64,000 nt of DNA, taken from Symsagittifera roscoffensis (taxonomy: Eukaryota; Xenacoelomorpha; Acoela; Convolutidae). The stretch lies in assembly GCF_963678635.1 (NCBI RefSeq), contig NC_087062.1, positions 57,177,970 to 57,241,969 on the forward strand, written 5' to 3'. Of this stretch, positions 24,600 to 35,712 are shown piece by piece. A model generated the notes under the pieces. It was given only the letters and a program-made list of their open reading frames with translations, was not told the origin of the DNA and ran no database searches. The position numbers and the translations under genes were made by a program. Each line of letters opens with the position of its first letter. The first letter of the stretch is position 1.

Positions 24600-24860
24600 T
24601 TTCAGTTGTGTATTAATTTTTATCCATGATGAAAATGATATTGGTTTAAATGGATCTTTATCTATTAAATCTATTTCATAATTGTTGTTTCGCCAATCTA
24701 GATTTTGTGGAAAATGTTCTAAGGTATTTATTTGCTTAATGTCGGAGTCAGTTTTACTTCGTATTTACATTCTATTCGTGGTGATGTTTTTCGTGTAATG
24801 AGCTCGGGTGTTGTTGTTCGACTAAGCGTGTCTGGTCAAGCAAGGTTATTGCCTGCTGTC

Positions 24861-24908
<48 letters not shown>

Positions 24909-25400
24909 GTTTGAAAATTTCACTAAAATGAGTTGAAATCTTTATACCACATGGCTCGGATTTCATTTTTGAGTAATAAGAAAAAATTATAGGTTTTTGA
25001 TCTGTAAATAAAACCGTTGGTTGTTTTGATCCAAGAATTGAGAATTCATTTTCTGTCAATATATATTATATGACTGTACATTCTCTCATAAGTATGGAGA
25101 AGCGTAGTTCTGCTGTTGTAAAAGTCTTGAATTGGCTGATATAGGGCTCACTTTATTTGTTTACTTGATGTGATTATAAAACTGCTGCGTCAATTACAAA
25201 GTTGGAAGCATCGCATATAGCGTAGAATGGTTGGTTTGGGCCTGGAATTGTATTTGAAAATTTTTATCTGAGAATGGTTTTAATTTCATCGAAGCATTTT
25301 TGGTGTTCTAAAGTCCATTAAAAAAATTTTTGTTGTCGAAGAATTTTGTAAAATGGTCTGAGATGTAGTTGCATTTTATAAACATATTTACTTATGAAAT
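24600..25400 (-). mobile_element. RNase H region of the intronic Gypsy element
   Basis: Minus-strand blocks such as LGSKQPTVLFTDQKPIIF match the RNase H end also seen at 330-635. The plus-strand text at 24,610-24,850 parallels 30-320 closely, so the two copies share this part. An AT dinucleotide tract (24,863-24,904) sits inside it. Broken. Confidence 0.75.
24863..24904. repeat. (AT)n microsatellite
   Basis: About 21 uninterrupted AT dinucleotides inside the Gypsy RNase H region. A shorter interrupted AT tract occurs at 27,279-27,311. Confidence 0.97.
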
Positions 25401-25432
25401 TTAGCATAGCAAGGAATTATTGGACTTTGTCT

Positions 25433-26233
25433 TTATTGGATAGTAGTTGGAGTCTTAGAATTGCATCGATTCGGGATCTTAAAGGTGTGTTGTTTGCCTT
25501 CAATTATCTGTCCATGGAATTTTACAGGGGTAAGGAAAAATTGTGATTTATCTGGAGCTGTTTTCAAGTTTTCTTTCAACAAAATTTTATGGTATTTGTC
25601 CAAGATTTTAAACATTTTTTGTTTTGTTTGTAATTGAATGAAAACATTGTTCAAACATGCAATGAAATTTTTGCTGAGAATTAGTGGCTTAAAAATTTTG
25701 CTAATAAAAGCTGAAAAAGCTGTTTGTTCTATGAATATACAATAGAATAATCTTTTGAATTCGTATCTTTGATTTCCAATAACGAATTGTGTTAGTCGGC
25801 GTGATTGTTGGTCTACTGGCATTTGATTGTATGCACTATTCATATCGGCGGTGGTATAAAAATGTCCCTTTCTTTTTGTAAGTATTACTTGTATTGGTTC
25901 TGCAGGCCAATAGCGTTTTGATTCATCAATTAGAGATTTTAAATATCCTGCGTCTAAAACAATTTTGATTGATTCTCCTTTAGCGAGAATAATTACTGGA
26001 TATGAAAATGTGTTTCCTTTGGGTTGTTGTTCTTTGTTTACTGGTGAGATAATTTCATACTGTTCGAGAATATCTAGAAGTCTGTGTACTTTGTCTTGCA
26101 AGTGTATTGGAACTTTACTGACACGTTTTTTTTCTGACAACTGAGTCGGATTTAAATTAAAGGTGTAGTGTTGAATATTATTGAAAAACATCAAACTTAT
26201 TTTTTGGCCCAAGCCAATGGGATATTTTAACAA
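25433..26233 (-). mobile_element. Reverse transcriptase region of the intronic Gypsy element
   Basis: The longest pol frame of the element, on the minus strand. It shows the Ty3/Gypsy RT order: an N-terminal HLQDKVHRLLDILEQYEII segment, VIILAKGESIKIVLD (palm), the motif A region FYTTADMNSAYNQMPV, RRLTQFVIGNQRYEF, then the palm region after motif B and ILLKENLKTAPDKS leading to the thumb with VKFHGQIIEG. RT copies the element RNA into DNA. The element is a decayed fossil. The family call is certain. The frame at 26,234-26,479 just upstream is the end of the protease-RT linker. Confidence 0.9.
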
Positions 26234-27059
26234 TTATTCGGCTAATTGTTCAAACTCTTGTTGATTAATTTGAGAATGATGAAATTTTAACATTGTCAGA
26301 AAATGTTGTTGTTCATCTGTAAATTTTGAGATTTGGAATGTTGGTTGCAAATAAGGGATTTTTGTGAAATCACCTGTGTTTCTTTTTGAATCAGTAGTAA
26401 TATGATTAGTAGATAGTTCTTCTTTAAGAATTGTTGATTGACAAAAATCTAAAGAGTTTAAAACGTTACATACTCTCATTCTTGTGTAGGATGAAATAAT
26501 GTTTTTGTTTCACAATATCCTAAGAGTCCTAAAATAAGAGCATTTTTGTGGGGCAATTTTTTGTATACCTGTAATGGTGATAAATGAAATCATTTCTCTA
26601 AAAAGTTTATGGATTGGTAAGAGTTCAAGGTCAGATATATACAGTTTCTGTGTATTTTGATCGTTGTTATACAAATGAACTTCGTTCATGAAAAATTCAT
26701 ATACAAGTTCTGTTAGCGATTTTAAATGTTTTTTTTCTGATTATAAAAAGATAAATCTTTCACAAAAACGGACTTGTTTATTTGATGTTTGGAAAATTGT
26801 TAGGGATATAAAAAAGAAGTTTATATAATTGTGTTTCATTCGCAATTTTTTCGCTTAGGAGGTCTATAGTTGGTATTAGTTTGGTAATAAATGGTATTCC
26901 AATTATGTTGTTATTAATATCTATTATGTGGAATATCTTTTTAAAGAGTTTATTAAAAGTTTATTTTGTTTCAGTATTCGAGTTGACATAAGTAATGATT
27001 GAAGTCTTCCGTAATTGTTACACTTGCGCGTTGTGCAGTGGCTAGTTTACTGGAAGTTT

Positions 27060-27150
27060 TCGAAGTAAAAAGTTTTGGGCGTAGAATTTAGATTTCATTC
27101 TATGTAGGGATGATAATGATATTTGATTCTGCGCCTGAGTCGATTAAGAA
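27060..27150 (-). mobile_element. Retropepsin (aspartic protease) trace of the intronic Gypsy element
   Basis: The minus strand shows LIDSGAESNIII, the active-site loop pattern D-S/T-G-A with following hydrophobics of retroviral-type proteases that cut Gag-Pol. It lies about 0.9 kb upstream of the RT region, which is the expected order. Only the motif is recognisable. Confidence 0.55.
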
Positions 27151-27280
27151 TTATATTTTAGATCTGGTGGTTGAAAATTGTTGTTTTTCGTGCTATCTAA
27201 AAGAAGTGGAATTTTTTTGCTTGTGGAATTAAATTCTAAAAGAAGTGGTGATACTTTGTTTGTTGTATTCTGATTTGGAT

Positions 27281-27312
<32 letters not shown>

Positions 27313-27699
27313 TTGTATATAAATATGATTCATACTTGAATATTTTTCAGTTACATATGGAGTGTACTTGGTGTTTTCTTGATTGTTACCTGTTTCTCAA
27401 AAATCTAATTTCGTATGATCATTTTGGTAATAATTCGGCTCAATTGGTGTTTCGTAATCATGTTATACTTTAGGCATGTTATTAATCCTTGTGTTTTTGT
27501 CTCGCTTTTGCCATCTGTGTTTTCACAAAGAAGGTGGTTTAGTTGCAGTACTGACAATTCTGTGTTGTCAGTATCTGGAAGGTCTGGACATGCTTCATTT
27601 GTAGATTGTACTTGATAAATTTGTCTTTGACGTTTTGGTGGACTACTTCTGTAGTTTTGATTTTGTTTGCTTAAATATGGTTAGTTAGTTTGATGCGGT

Positions 27700-30600
27700 G
27701 TAATAGTTTCTTGATCTGTTTTTGACAGTTGTTGTTTCTATTTCCAGAGTTATCACGGGATCTATTATGCACCATCTACAGTGGTTTGGTTTAATGCCGT
27801 ACTTCTATGTATCCCATTTCGATGAAGCAGAGTGTTAATTGGTTCTGGACCTATGTTCAAAATTAAATTTTTTGTAACTGCTTTTAGGTAGTTTTCTACT
27901 GAGTATTCAGGGTCTGTTCCTGTGAATACCTTGAGTGGTTAATTAGATCCTATAGATGATCCAACCATAAGGTTTGATGTCATTATCATTTGAGTAATTC
28001 TGCTGTATTTGATTTTTGTGTAGTTGAGTTTTTCGTAATTTCACGAGGTTGTAAATAATAAGGTAATTGGATTTCGTTTCTCATTGATTCGGGTTGGTAA
28101 CCTTGAGTAATTTTAAGGTTTTGTGAGTGCATGTTATTACTACGTTGTAGCAAATTTTGTCTTTAAGAAGATTGTTATTGCGATTGTCGTGGTTGATGAG
28201 AGTTCGAATAAGGTTCGAGAATATCTGGCTAAAAGATCATCTGGTTGATCAATAGTATTCCAGTCAGTTTTTCGTTGATAATGATTCAATTATTGTTAGT
28301 TTTGATTGATGTAATCTTCATCTTCAGAATAGTTTGGTTGGCTTTTGAAAACTGTCTGTTAGTTGGGTTTTTAATTTGTTTAAAAAATGGACAAATTTCA
28401 GTGCGATTTGTCGAATTATTTCGTTTATCATTAAGAACCAGGCTGATTGTGATACTGGTTCTGGTATATATTGGATCTAATTATGTTCTTCATATAGAGT
28501 GGTCTCCTTACTGAAATGCTAAAAATTTTATTTGTAAAAAAAAACCATATTTATGGTTAGCAAAGTTATTGCCGTTTGCGTGTTTTTGCTTACTAGGTTG
28601 TCGCTTTTTGGTTATTGGTCTACTTATTTGGTAATCCACTTACGAGTATTTGGGGTTGACGGATGATTTACCTGTTGATTGTAATTTTGAGTGTGTGAAA
28701 GGGGTATTATGTTTTTTATGTGGCGTTGTGAGTGTTGGGTGAATAGGCGAAATACTTTGTTGTGTTGTCGTAGGTATTTTTCAACTATTTTTTGGTTTAC
28801 AAAGTGTGATGGAGTTTAAATATTTTAATGTGTTCGGTTTTTAGTTACATTGGGGATTTCCTGTGTATTCATAAATGTTGAAGTTAAAATATTGTTACTT
28901 GTGTTATCATTGAGTATTGTATTATAATTTAAGGGCGTGGTGTCAGTTGTGAATGGAGTTACTCTTAAATAGTATCTGTGTACGGAAACAGTGGCATTTG
29001 CTGCACTTGAAATGACATTTGGGTTGTTAAAAATTATCACTTGAGACCATTCAGAACACCATACACAATCTGTTTTGTTTGCTAATTTTAATTCATTGCT
29101 TGTCTGTGGTCGGAAACTTTTACTTGCTTGTGAAACAATGTCTAAATTGTGTTGGAAATAATTTATTTTGAACCATGCTAAGATTTGTTGTAGATCATCT
29201 CTAATAAACGGTGATAATTTTTGTCAGTGAGTATCTCACGAATTGAGTCTTGAAATTTTGAGAAAAGACTTATTTCCATTCTTACTATTGCATGTCAGGA
29301 TAATTGCGGTGGTGATACAAAAAATGTTTCATTTGATTCAAATATAGAAACATAGCTATAATTGATGGAGAAAATATCATTTGTGAAAATTGACTTTGCT
29401 TTTTGTGGGTTTTGATGTTGAATGTTTTTAGTATATTCTGTGAACAATTTTGTGAAATCTAAATCTGTATCATTTGTTTATATTAGATGTGGTGGTTGAT
29501 TTGATGACTGTGATGGTAGAATTTCGATGGTAAAATGCCTTAATGTGAAACAATTTTACTGATGCTTGGTAGATAGTGATCCGAGTTCTTTTCTTTTGAT
29601 TTTAATTTCAATAAATTTCTTTTTCCATGGGCTTTATACTTTTTCGAACAAAATTGCAATTAGATTATGGCAAAGTTGTACTTGTTCTCTTGCGGGATCG
29701 CTTTTTGGGTGAGTGACAAAGTGAAGGATAGAGTCATCGTCAAAATTTTTATTATTTTGAATCAATTTTTTTGCGGAATTACGGTTAATGTATAATTTTC
29801 ACAATGGCTTATCGGTTGATTCTGATTGTAGCGTCTAACTGGCTTGCGGCGGTATGATTTTTTTTTCTGCATTTACCTTTTATAGATGATGCTGTTGTAG
29901 ATTGTGATTCAGAAAAAATCTTTAATTGTTTACTGAATTGTTTTTATCGTTTATTAAATCTCGTAGATTTTGAAGTGCTTGTTTTGTTGTTGAGTCAGAT
30001 TCCGAAGCTGCGATTCGTATTCTGGAAAATTTTTGATTAACGTTTGTTTTTGTTTTGTGATTTTTGCTTTTTTTTTGTTTTTTTTCTTCGATCTGATATA
30101 TCCTTCTTTTTGTTTATGTGGTGTTATTACAAGGTCGAGTGTTTGGTTTTGAAAGAAACAGTTGTGGAGTTTTTTTTTTTTGTTTTCTAAATCTTCTTAG
30201 ACATAATAATTAGAATGTAGGTTGCAAAATCCAGGGGTTAAGATTTTGATTTCCTAAACAGTTAGTACTTACAATTTTTGTAAGATTATCTCAATCCTGG
30301 GGGATATATTGTCGAGTTTTGACGGGTTCGAGAGAAAGTATATCAATTCGTTAGCTTAGAATGATTTTGTACTTTCTCAGTTGACTAGTTTTTCTTAGGA
30401 AAAACTTACTTAATCTTACTAAGAGTTGAGATTTGTGATCGAGAGTTAGAGAATAGTAAATCAATCCGCAAGCTTCAGGTATAATTAGAACACAAGTAGA
30501 TCGTAGGATACTATTTCAGCTCTTACTACTTTTACAATGTGCTTAAGCCTGGGTCCACTAAGAGGAGGTGTTCAAGTGAAGGATGAGTAACCGAAGCTAT

Positions 30601-31250
30601 TCACTGTCTATTCTTAATTATACTGGTCAGTTATTTGAAAAACTTGTCCTGGGTCATTTGCAAAGGTTGGAAAGTGAATTGACATTCAAGGTCGTTAGAC
30701 ACTTTTATTAAAAGCTACGGAGAACAAAAAAGTTCTAATTGATCCAAGGAAAGCCTTGATGATCAAGTATTTTCAAACGATTTAAAATTTAGAATTAAGT
30801 TAGAGTTTCAAGATCCAACGATAGCCTTGATGATTTGTCTTAAAGAAAATTTATGTTGTTTTTAAAACAAGAATAGGCCTTGATAGAATTTAGATTAAGG
30901 TTAAAAAATTAGGAAAACGTTTTAATTCTAAATCAAAATTTTTTTTAACAAATAAAGATTTAAATTTTTTAAATTTTTTGAGTGATTATGGTTTTATTTA
31001 GATGAAGAAACAAAGAAGCAAGATTGGTGAAAGGATGAGGATATGAGTCCTTGAGAAGCAAGGAACTTTTTCATAAATTCGATAAGACTAACTTTAAATT
31101 AACTTAAAAATTACTTCTGTATTTTTATTCAAATTATTTTAAATTTACAAAAATTTTAAAACTACTGCTGATTGTTTGAGATGAACGACATTTGTATCTT
31201 TTTATTAGTTGTTTTTTTATTATAAATTATTGTTTTTACACCATTGAGAG
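27700..31250 (-). mobile_element. Probable Gag region of the intronic Gypsy element
   Basis: By order (5' LTR, gag, protease, RT) this should be gag. A zinc-knuckle-like trace (KPNHCRW) is readable near 27,800 on the minus strand. Longer open stretches (28,825-29,040; 31,295-31,621) give N/T-rich or basic peptides without a recognisable capsid signature. Broken throughout. Confidence 0.45.
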
Positions 31251-31606
31251 GTATATAGCTTGGAATTGAATCTTACTGCTCCAAGTAATTTATTTCATGC
31301 TGGTGAAGTAAAATGTACTGCATTGATAATCTTGTGGAGAAGTAGTCGTTTCAGTCTGCTTTTTCCTTTACTGACGTAAAAGCTCGGTCCGTTATTCGAG
31401 TTAATCGGGTTTTGACCTAGTGTAAGCTCGAAAACTTGTTGGTTTTGATTAGACTTATTGAGACGTGGAGGTAAGTTTTCAATACTCATTAATATTTTTG
31501 TGTAACGTGTTTGGATCTTAGATCTTATGTCGATTTTGAATATGTTAAATCTAGATTTATTGAGGTCATGTTTGATACTCTTGGTCGCACAAAAAGTTTT
31601 GTTTTG

Positions 31607-31970
31607 TCTCGGGTGGCTCACTCATAGAGTAATTTCAGATAAAGTACACCGTCTGTAAGTCACGCTATCTTATAACTTCTTAGACTAATACAGATCTTAA
31701 TCGTACTCTTATATATCCTAGTATCCATGGATCTAGTGTATACTGGTATTTGCGAAGTTAGATACCAAAAACTGTTCTAGAGAAGAGCAACTGTCTGCTA
31801 AGTTATATTTATTCTGTTCTGTTGCTGAGACTACGAATAGTTTCAGCTTTAGGGTTTATTGTATGTGTTTTATGGATCATGATAGATATGTTAGAAATAT
31901 TTTTAGAGATAGTTTTATCAATAACATAATTGGATATAAATACTAGTTTTAAACTGGTTCGAAAGCGCCT
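31607..31970 (-). repeat. LTR (5' LTR of the intronic Gypsy element)
   Basis: Partner of 15,851-16,222 with the same block order. Since the element reads on the minus strand, this is its upstream LTR and would hold its promoter. Confidence 0.8.
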
Positions 31971-33129
31971 GTTTTATTGTTATACCTGTTGTGTAACTTG
32001 TACCACTGTTTTAAGGTGAAAATTTCGCAGTAAAATCATATTAAATTACCACAGATCACAATCTAAACGCAATTTAAGTAATCAACAACTTTTCAGCACC
32101 GGTACATATAAGTTTAAAGAAAAATATAACTTCCTTTCTCATTAAAAATTTTGACAGTTTCGATTGCAAGTGTAGTTGATTCCTCTGCAGTTACCCCTGA
32201 ATGGTTTTACGACTGTAATTTTTTAAGAACACAAAAAACTAAAACCAAGAAAGATTTTTTTTATCATTTTTTCTAAATTTATTTCTAAACATGAAGCGAG
32301 AAAAACCAATGCTTCAAGACTTTTCAAATGGCTCCAGCTCTATTAGAAATTTTGAAGCTCATAGAAAAATCATTCATATTTTATTTCCCAAAAATCTCAC
32401 AAAAAAACTTTTTTTTCTATGACTTTCAGGTATATTTTTAATTTTTTTGCATGTTTTGTGCCGTGAACGCGCATTTGAAGCTTCACAGACTTGTTTTTTA
32501 AATAGTTTTAATAGTTTTTTGCTCTTCTGGCTTGTCTCGGTTGCTGAAAAGCTGGAATAAAACTTTTTCACATGACCATTTAGCATTACCAAAATTTAAC
32601 ATGACAATCGAAACAATACAAAATCATTTAAATGATAATTCACCCTAAATCAATCAAGCGTTAATACTATGCAACAGTGATTAAACTTTTTCCTCTCAAA
32701 AATTTTTATGATAAAAAAATTAAGTTGAAAGGTTTAATTTGATTACGAGTTTATGTATCGGGCTACAAATGGCTACACGGCTAGTATCAAATATTTTCTC
32801 AGAACCCGAATCACGACTGAAAAGCACCACTTTAATATAATATCACACCCAATCCGAAACATACTTTTTTGGTGTTCTCAAAACCCGGCAAAACAAGCCA
32901 AACACATTTCAAAAATTTGCACCAGTTCGTGATATAGTCTGAAAATTGTGCTCAGGTATGTTTAGCAATGAACAAATTGAATTTGTTCTTCGCTCAAATC
33001 ATATAATCTGAAAGTTTTCTATTTCTATGATCTCTTTGAACGCAAAATTGCTCTTTTAAGCTTGGACGAGTTTTAAAAAAAACTAATACGCTTTGAGCGG
33101 ATTCGCGCAGCTTCGAACTACTTTCAAAC
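31971..33129 (-). other. vWA gene intron, 5' part
   Basis: AT-rich intron sequence between the Gypsy LTR and the donor at 33,129. It contains a segment (32,805-32,855) that resembles one in each 1,273-bp tandem unit near 10,923 and 12,196. No gene is recognised; a short lysine-rich minus-strand frame at 32,374-32,592 looks like chance. Confidence 0.55.
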
Positions 33130-33469
33130 CTGCTTTAGCTTTGCTGCATTAGTCTCAACAGCTCCACCGTTGCCATCGGTCAGAAGGAAGATGAGTTTTC
33201 GCACGCCTTCATCATTCTTTCTACTGTTAGCGTCAATGTTAACAATTGACAACGCCCTCTCAAGTGTCAGAGCTATGTTCGTTCCTCCTCCGGATTGCCG
33301 GATGTTTGTCAATTTTCTGCTGAATGCGGCCTTATCATATGTGTAATGCAAGTCTATGGTAGCGCTGCTGTCAAATGTCACTATTGCGGCTTGTGTTGCA
33401 TGGTCTTTCATCGAATCTTCGAAACTTGAGACAACCTTTTGAACAAACTGCGTCTGCAAGATCCAAGAG
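33130..33469 (-). CDS. Secreted vWA-domain protein, exon with the body of the A domain
   Basis: The exon starts after the acceptor TTTTAACTGCAG with one base completing the previous codon and then SWILQTQFVQKVVSSF. It ends at CAG then GTTTGA in phase 0, matching the exon at 15,341. It encodes strands and helices 1-4 of a von Willebrand factor A fold: AAIVTFDSSA, the SGGGTN loop that carries the metal-binding threonine, the helix ALTLERALSIV, and KLIFLLTDGN with the third metal-site aspartate. A domains bind ligands through a divalent metal at this site. The donor, acceptor and phase evidence make this a real spliced exon of an apparently functional host gene. Confidence 0.88.
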
Positions 33470-34357
33470 CTGCAGTTAAAACAAAAAACGCAACCATAAA
33501 AAAGTTGATTGCAGAGAAATTTTTTATTAAACACTCGATCTACCCATTTCCAACTTAAATATCGCTTTATCATAAGATTGAATTATTTTTTACAACAAAT
33601 TGAATTTCGCTGACGCAGACGAAAAGAACGAATTTTGTGCATAAAACAATTTTTAAAAAGCGACTATTGGCCACGTTTTTATTCCAGTTCCTAGTCATCT
33701 GCGTTCCCTATAACTCGCTGTAGGGCCTCTATTACCATCAAATGCAAACATTGATAAGGGCGTTAGCAAAACCTATGTAATTTTAAAAAAACTCGTTCAA
33801 AAGGAGCGGCTTGAACAGTATGAAAAAACCATAGTAAGAATTATTGTAACATCTGTTGTTTTAATCAGCAAAACATTTACAAAAATAACAATACGGCCAG
33901 GTTTTTGACCAAGCTTTTGAAGTACTCCACCATATGAACTAGATTGACCGTTAAACAGTGGTAATAAACATTGAGAATTCAATTTTTTGTTCACAGAACA
34001 ACCTATTCAGCAAAGTGCCGAGGCGAACGACCCCGCACTCTCAATTCTGCAACTCTGGGTGCCAAGTTTTCGCAAGGGTCCATGCTGGTACTATTCTACC
34101 AACGGTGCTGTTTTTGATTTTTGGTTGACAAACCCTAACGTTTTTTTTCTAAAGGCCTCTTGGGGGGAATAGGGAAGCGCGCGAATTATACAAAGGGCAC
34201 AAATTTTTGGCCTTTTTTTATCAATTTGCTCGCACAATACGGTCGTTCTAGTATTCTAGTGGATTTCAAAAATTTAATTTTTTTACGAAAAAAAAAACAG
34301 CCAAAAATTTTAAAAAAACTTTCCATAAAGACCCCCTGCGCAAGTCACTGAACCTAC
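33470..34357 (-). other. vWA gene intron (888 bp)
   Basis: Bounded by the donor GCAAA then GTAGGT at 34,357 and the acceptor CTGCAG at 33,470; both exon phases agree. AT-rich, with no gene recognised inside. Confidence 0.75.
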
Positions 34358-34475
34358 TTTGCACTAATACTTCCGGACTCATCCATGAGAAAAATGAGGT
34401 CCGTTGGCTGTTCATGGCAAATCAGGCATTGAGTTCCCTTTTCACCCTTGTTGCCGTCGATTGTTCTGGTTCCAT
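34358..34475 (-). CDS. Secreted vWA-domain protein, exon with the metal-site motif
   Basis: Encodes GTRTIDGNKGEKG, a CLICHEQ segment and then DLIFLMDESGSIS, the first strand and the DxSxS metal-ion-dependent adhesion motif of a von Willebrand factor A domain. The donor (GCAAA then GTAGGT) leaves two bases that the next exon completes in frame. Two acceptors are possible at the 5' end: one at 34,475 (TTCTCAG) and one at 34,495 (GGTTTCAG). The first agrees in phase with a candidate donor at the end of the signal-peptide exon, so I chose it. The two cysteines close together before the domain may pair with each other. Confidence 0.75.
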
Positions 34476-34571
34476 CTGAGAACTTTTGGTTGAAACTGAA
34501 ACCATTCGAAACAATTTTGAACTGTTCAAAAACCGTTGAAGATAAACCGTTCAAAAACCGCTCAAACCGCT

Positions 34572-34641
34572 CATTTTGAAGCAAGATTTTGAGCGTAATT
34601 GTCTAAAAAAACCGCTCAAACCGCTCAAATCTTGCTTCAAA
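34572..34641. repeat. Imperfect hairpin with flanking ACCGCTCAA repeats
   Basis: The arms TTTGAAGCAAGATTTTGAGCG (34,575-34,595) and its near-perfect reverse complement (34,622-34,641) are separated by 26 bp. Short direct repeats of CCGCTCAAACCGCTCA lie on both sides. It sits in the intron just upstream of the metal-site exon. Confidence 0.85.
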
Positions 34642-34828
34642 TTAGGTGAAAAATCTCAACTCGGGTGGTTATATCATATTGACACACGTCATAGCTCAGC
34701 CTCATTTTTCAATGGGCTGCAAGATGAGGATTTATACAAAACAAAAAAAAGACCGCGCAGGAAGTTAAAAAAATTATTGGAATACATAGATTTTTCTGGC
34801 TCATCTTGACTTCGTAACATCCGAGGAC

Positions 34829-34853
34829 AGAGAGAGAGAGAGAGAGAGAGAGC
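34829..34853. repeat. (GA)n microsatellite
   Basis: About twelve GA dinucleotides in the first intron of the vWA gene. Confidence 0.95.
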
Positions 34854-35184
34854 GAGTAGATCCATTTCTGATTTAAGTGTTGAACCAATTCCTAGGTTGC
34901 CAATTACAAGAGACGAGAAAAAAAAAACAAGCTGTTAATCAGAGGAACTGGCTTTGAATCTGGATTATCACAACCATGCAAAAATCATTCAACTTCTTAT
35001 AAGAGAACAAAGAAAACTAAGGGGAGCAAAATAGCCGAGATGACTGCCGGAAAAAAGTGTCAAAAGGGCGATACACGAGAAAAATCAATACCAAATGGTC
35101 AAATTCTTTGAAAATTATTTAAATGAAACATCCACCATAGTTTTTTTGTCATTTTGTGTGTGTTAATTTTGTAGTATAGCGGAA

Positions 35185-35302
35185 GTGAACGAACCACCAA
35201 GCAAATAGGCTAAACATTTAAACGCAAGATGTTAACGTGACTGCTGTTAAGCTTAATGCATGAAGACAGACATTTGCCATTTGTGTCTATGTCCTTGAGA
35301 GG
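35185..35302 (+). repeat. Dispersed repeat, copy 1 (partner at 49,578-49,697)
   Basis: Shared blocks in the same order as the partner: AACGCAAGAT, GCTGTTAAGCTTA, AGACAGACAT.TG.CA, TTGTGT.TATGTC. The copies are clearly diverged. No protein is encoded. It may be a decayed small transposon. Confidence 0.7.
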
Positions 35303-35509
35303 TTAAAAATTCAACTTTATATTATAATTTTGTTTTATTCAAGCTTTTGATAATTATCACATAGCGCAGCTACCAGTTTTTTCATCAAAAGACAGAACGG
35401 AACTGCTAGGTGTTCCTTCCTTTACGAAATACCGTCAGCCGAACCCACATAACTTTAAGAGAATTGGGTGGGTCAATTTTTCCTTGACCTACCACTTTCG
35501 ACCCATCAC

Positions 35510-35627
35510 CGGTAATGAACGACCCACGGCCCAAACCGAAAACTATTCCACCTTCGGAACCTACAACTGAAGCGGATAAAAGAACCGCAAGAAGCGAGAC
35601 AGCTATCCGCGAAACTACTAAAGCCAA
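35510..35627 (-). CDS. Probable first coding exon of the vWA gene (signal peptide)
   Basis: Starts with ATG and gives MALVVSRIAVSLLAVLLSAS followed by VVGSEGG: a short basic start, a hydrophobic core and small residues before a likely cleavage after Gly-Ser. This is a textbook secretory signal peptide. It lies about 1 kb upstream of the metal-site exon on the same strand. A donor at 35,510 (ACCG then GTGATG) is phase-compatible with the acceptor at 34,475; another possible donor lies a little further downstream. Linking it to the vWA gene is inference from distance, strand and phase, and the open frame itself continues to 35,406. Confidence 0.55.
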
Positions 35628-35712
35628 TGAAGAGCTTCAAAAGAGAGGACTTAAACTACTCTAAACGTTTATTTCTCTAAAGCAGACGCTCGAATCAAAT
35701 AAAGTTTATTCG

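Larger units (their letters stand above)
15851..31970 (-). mobile_element. Large old Gypsy-type LTR retrotransposon inside a host intron
   Basis: Flanked by LTRs at both ends and oriented on the minus strand, the same as the host gene. Reading from the 5' LTR at 31.6-31.97 kb, the recognisable parts are a Gag region with a zinc-knuckle trace near 27.8 kb, a retropepsin motif (LIDSGAESN) near 27.1 kb, RT at 25.4-26.2 kb and RNase H at 24.6-25.4 kb. About 6 kb of S/T/P/N-rich unidentified sequence follows before the 3' LTR. It is broken throughout, with many interruptions. At about 16 kb it is longer than most Gypsy elements, which suggests later insertions or duplications inside it. Confidence 0.8.

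Noticed and set aside
24863-27311. AT dinucleotide tracts as promoters or origins
   Set aside because: They are simple microsatellites inside decayed Gypsy sequence with no other regulatory signs.
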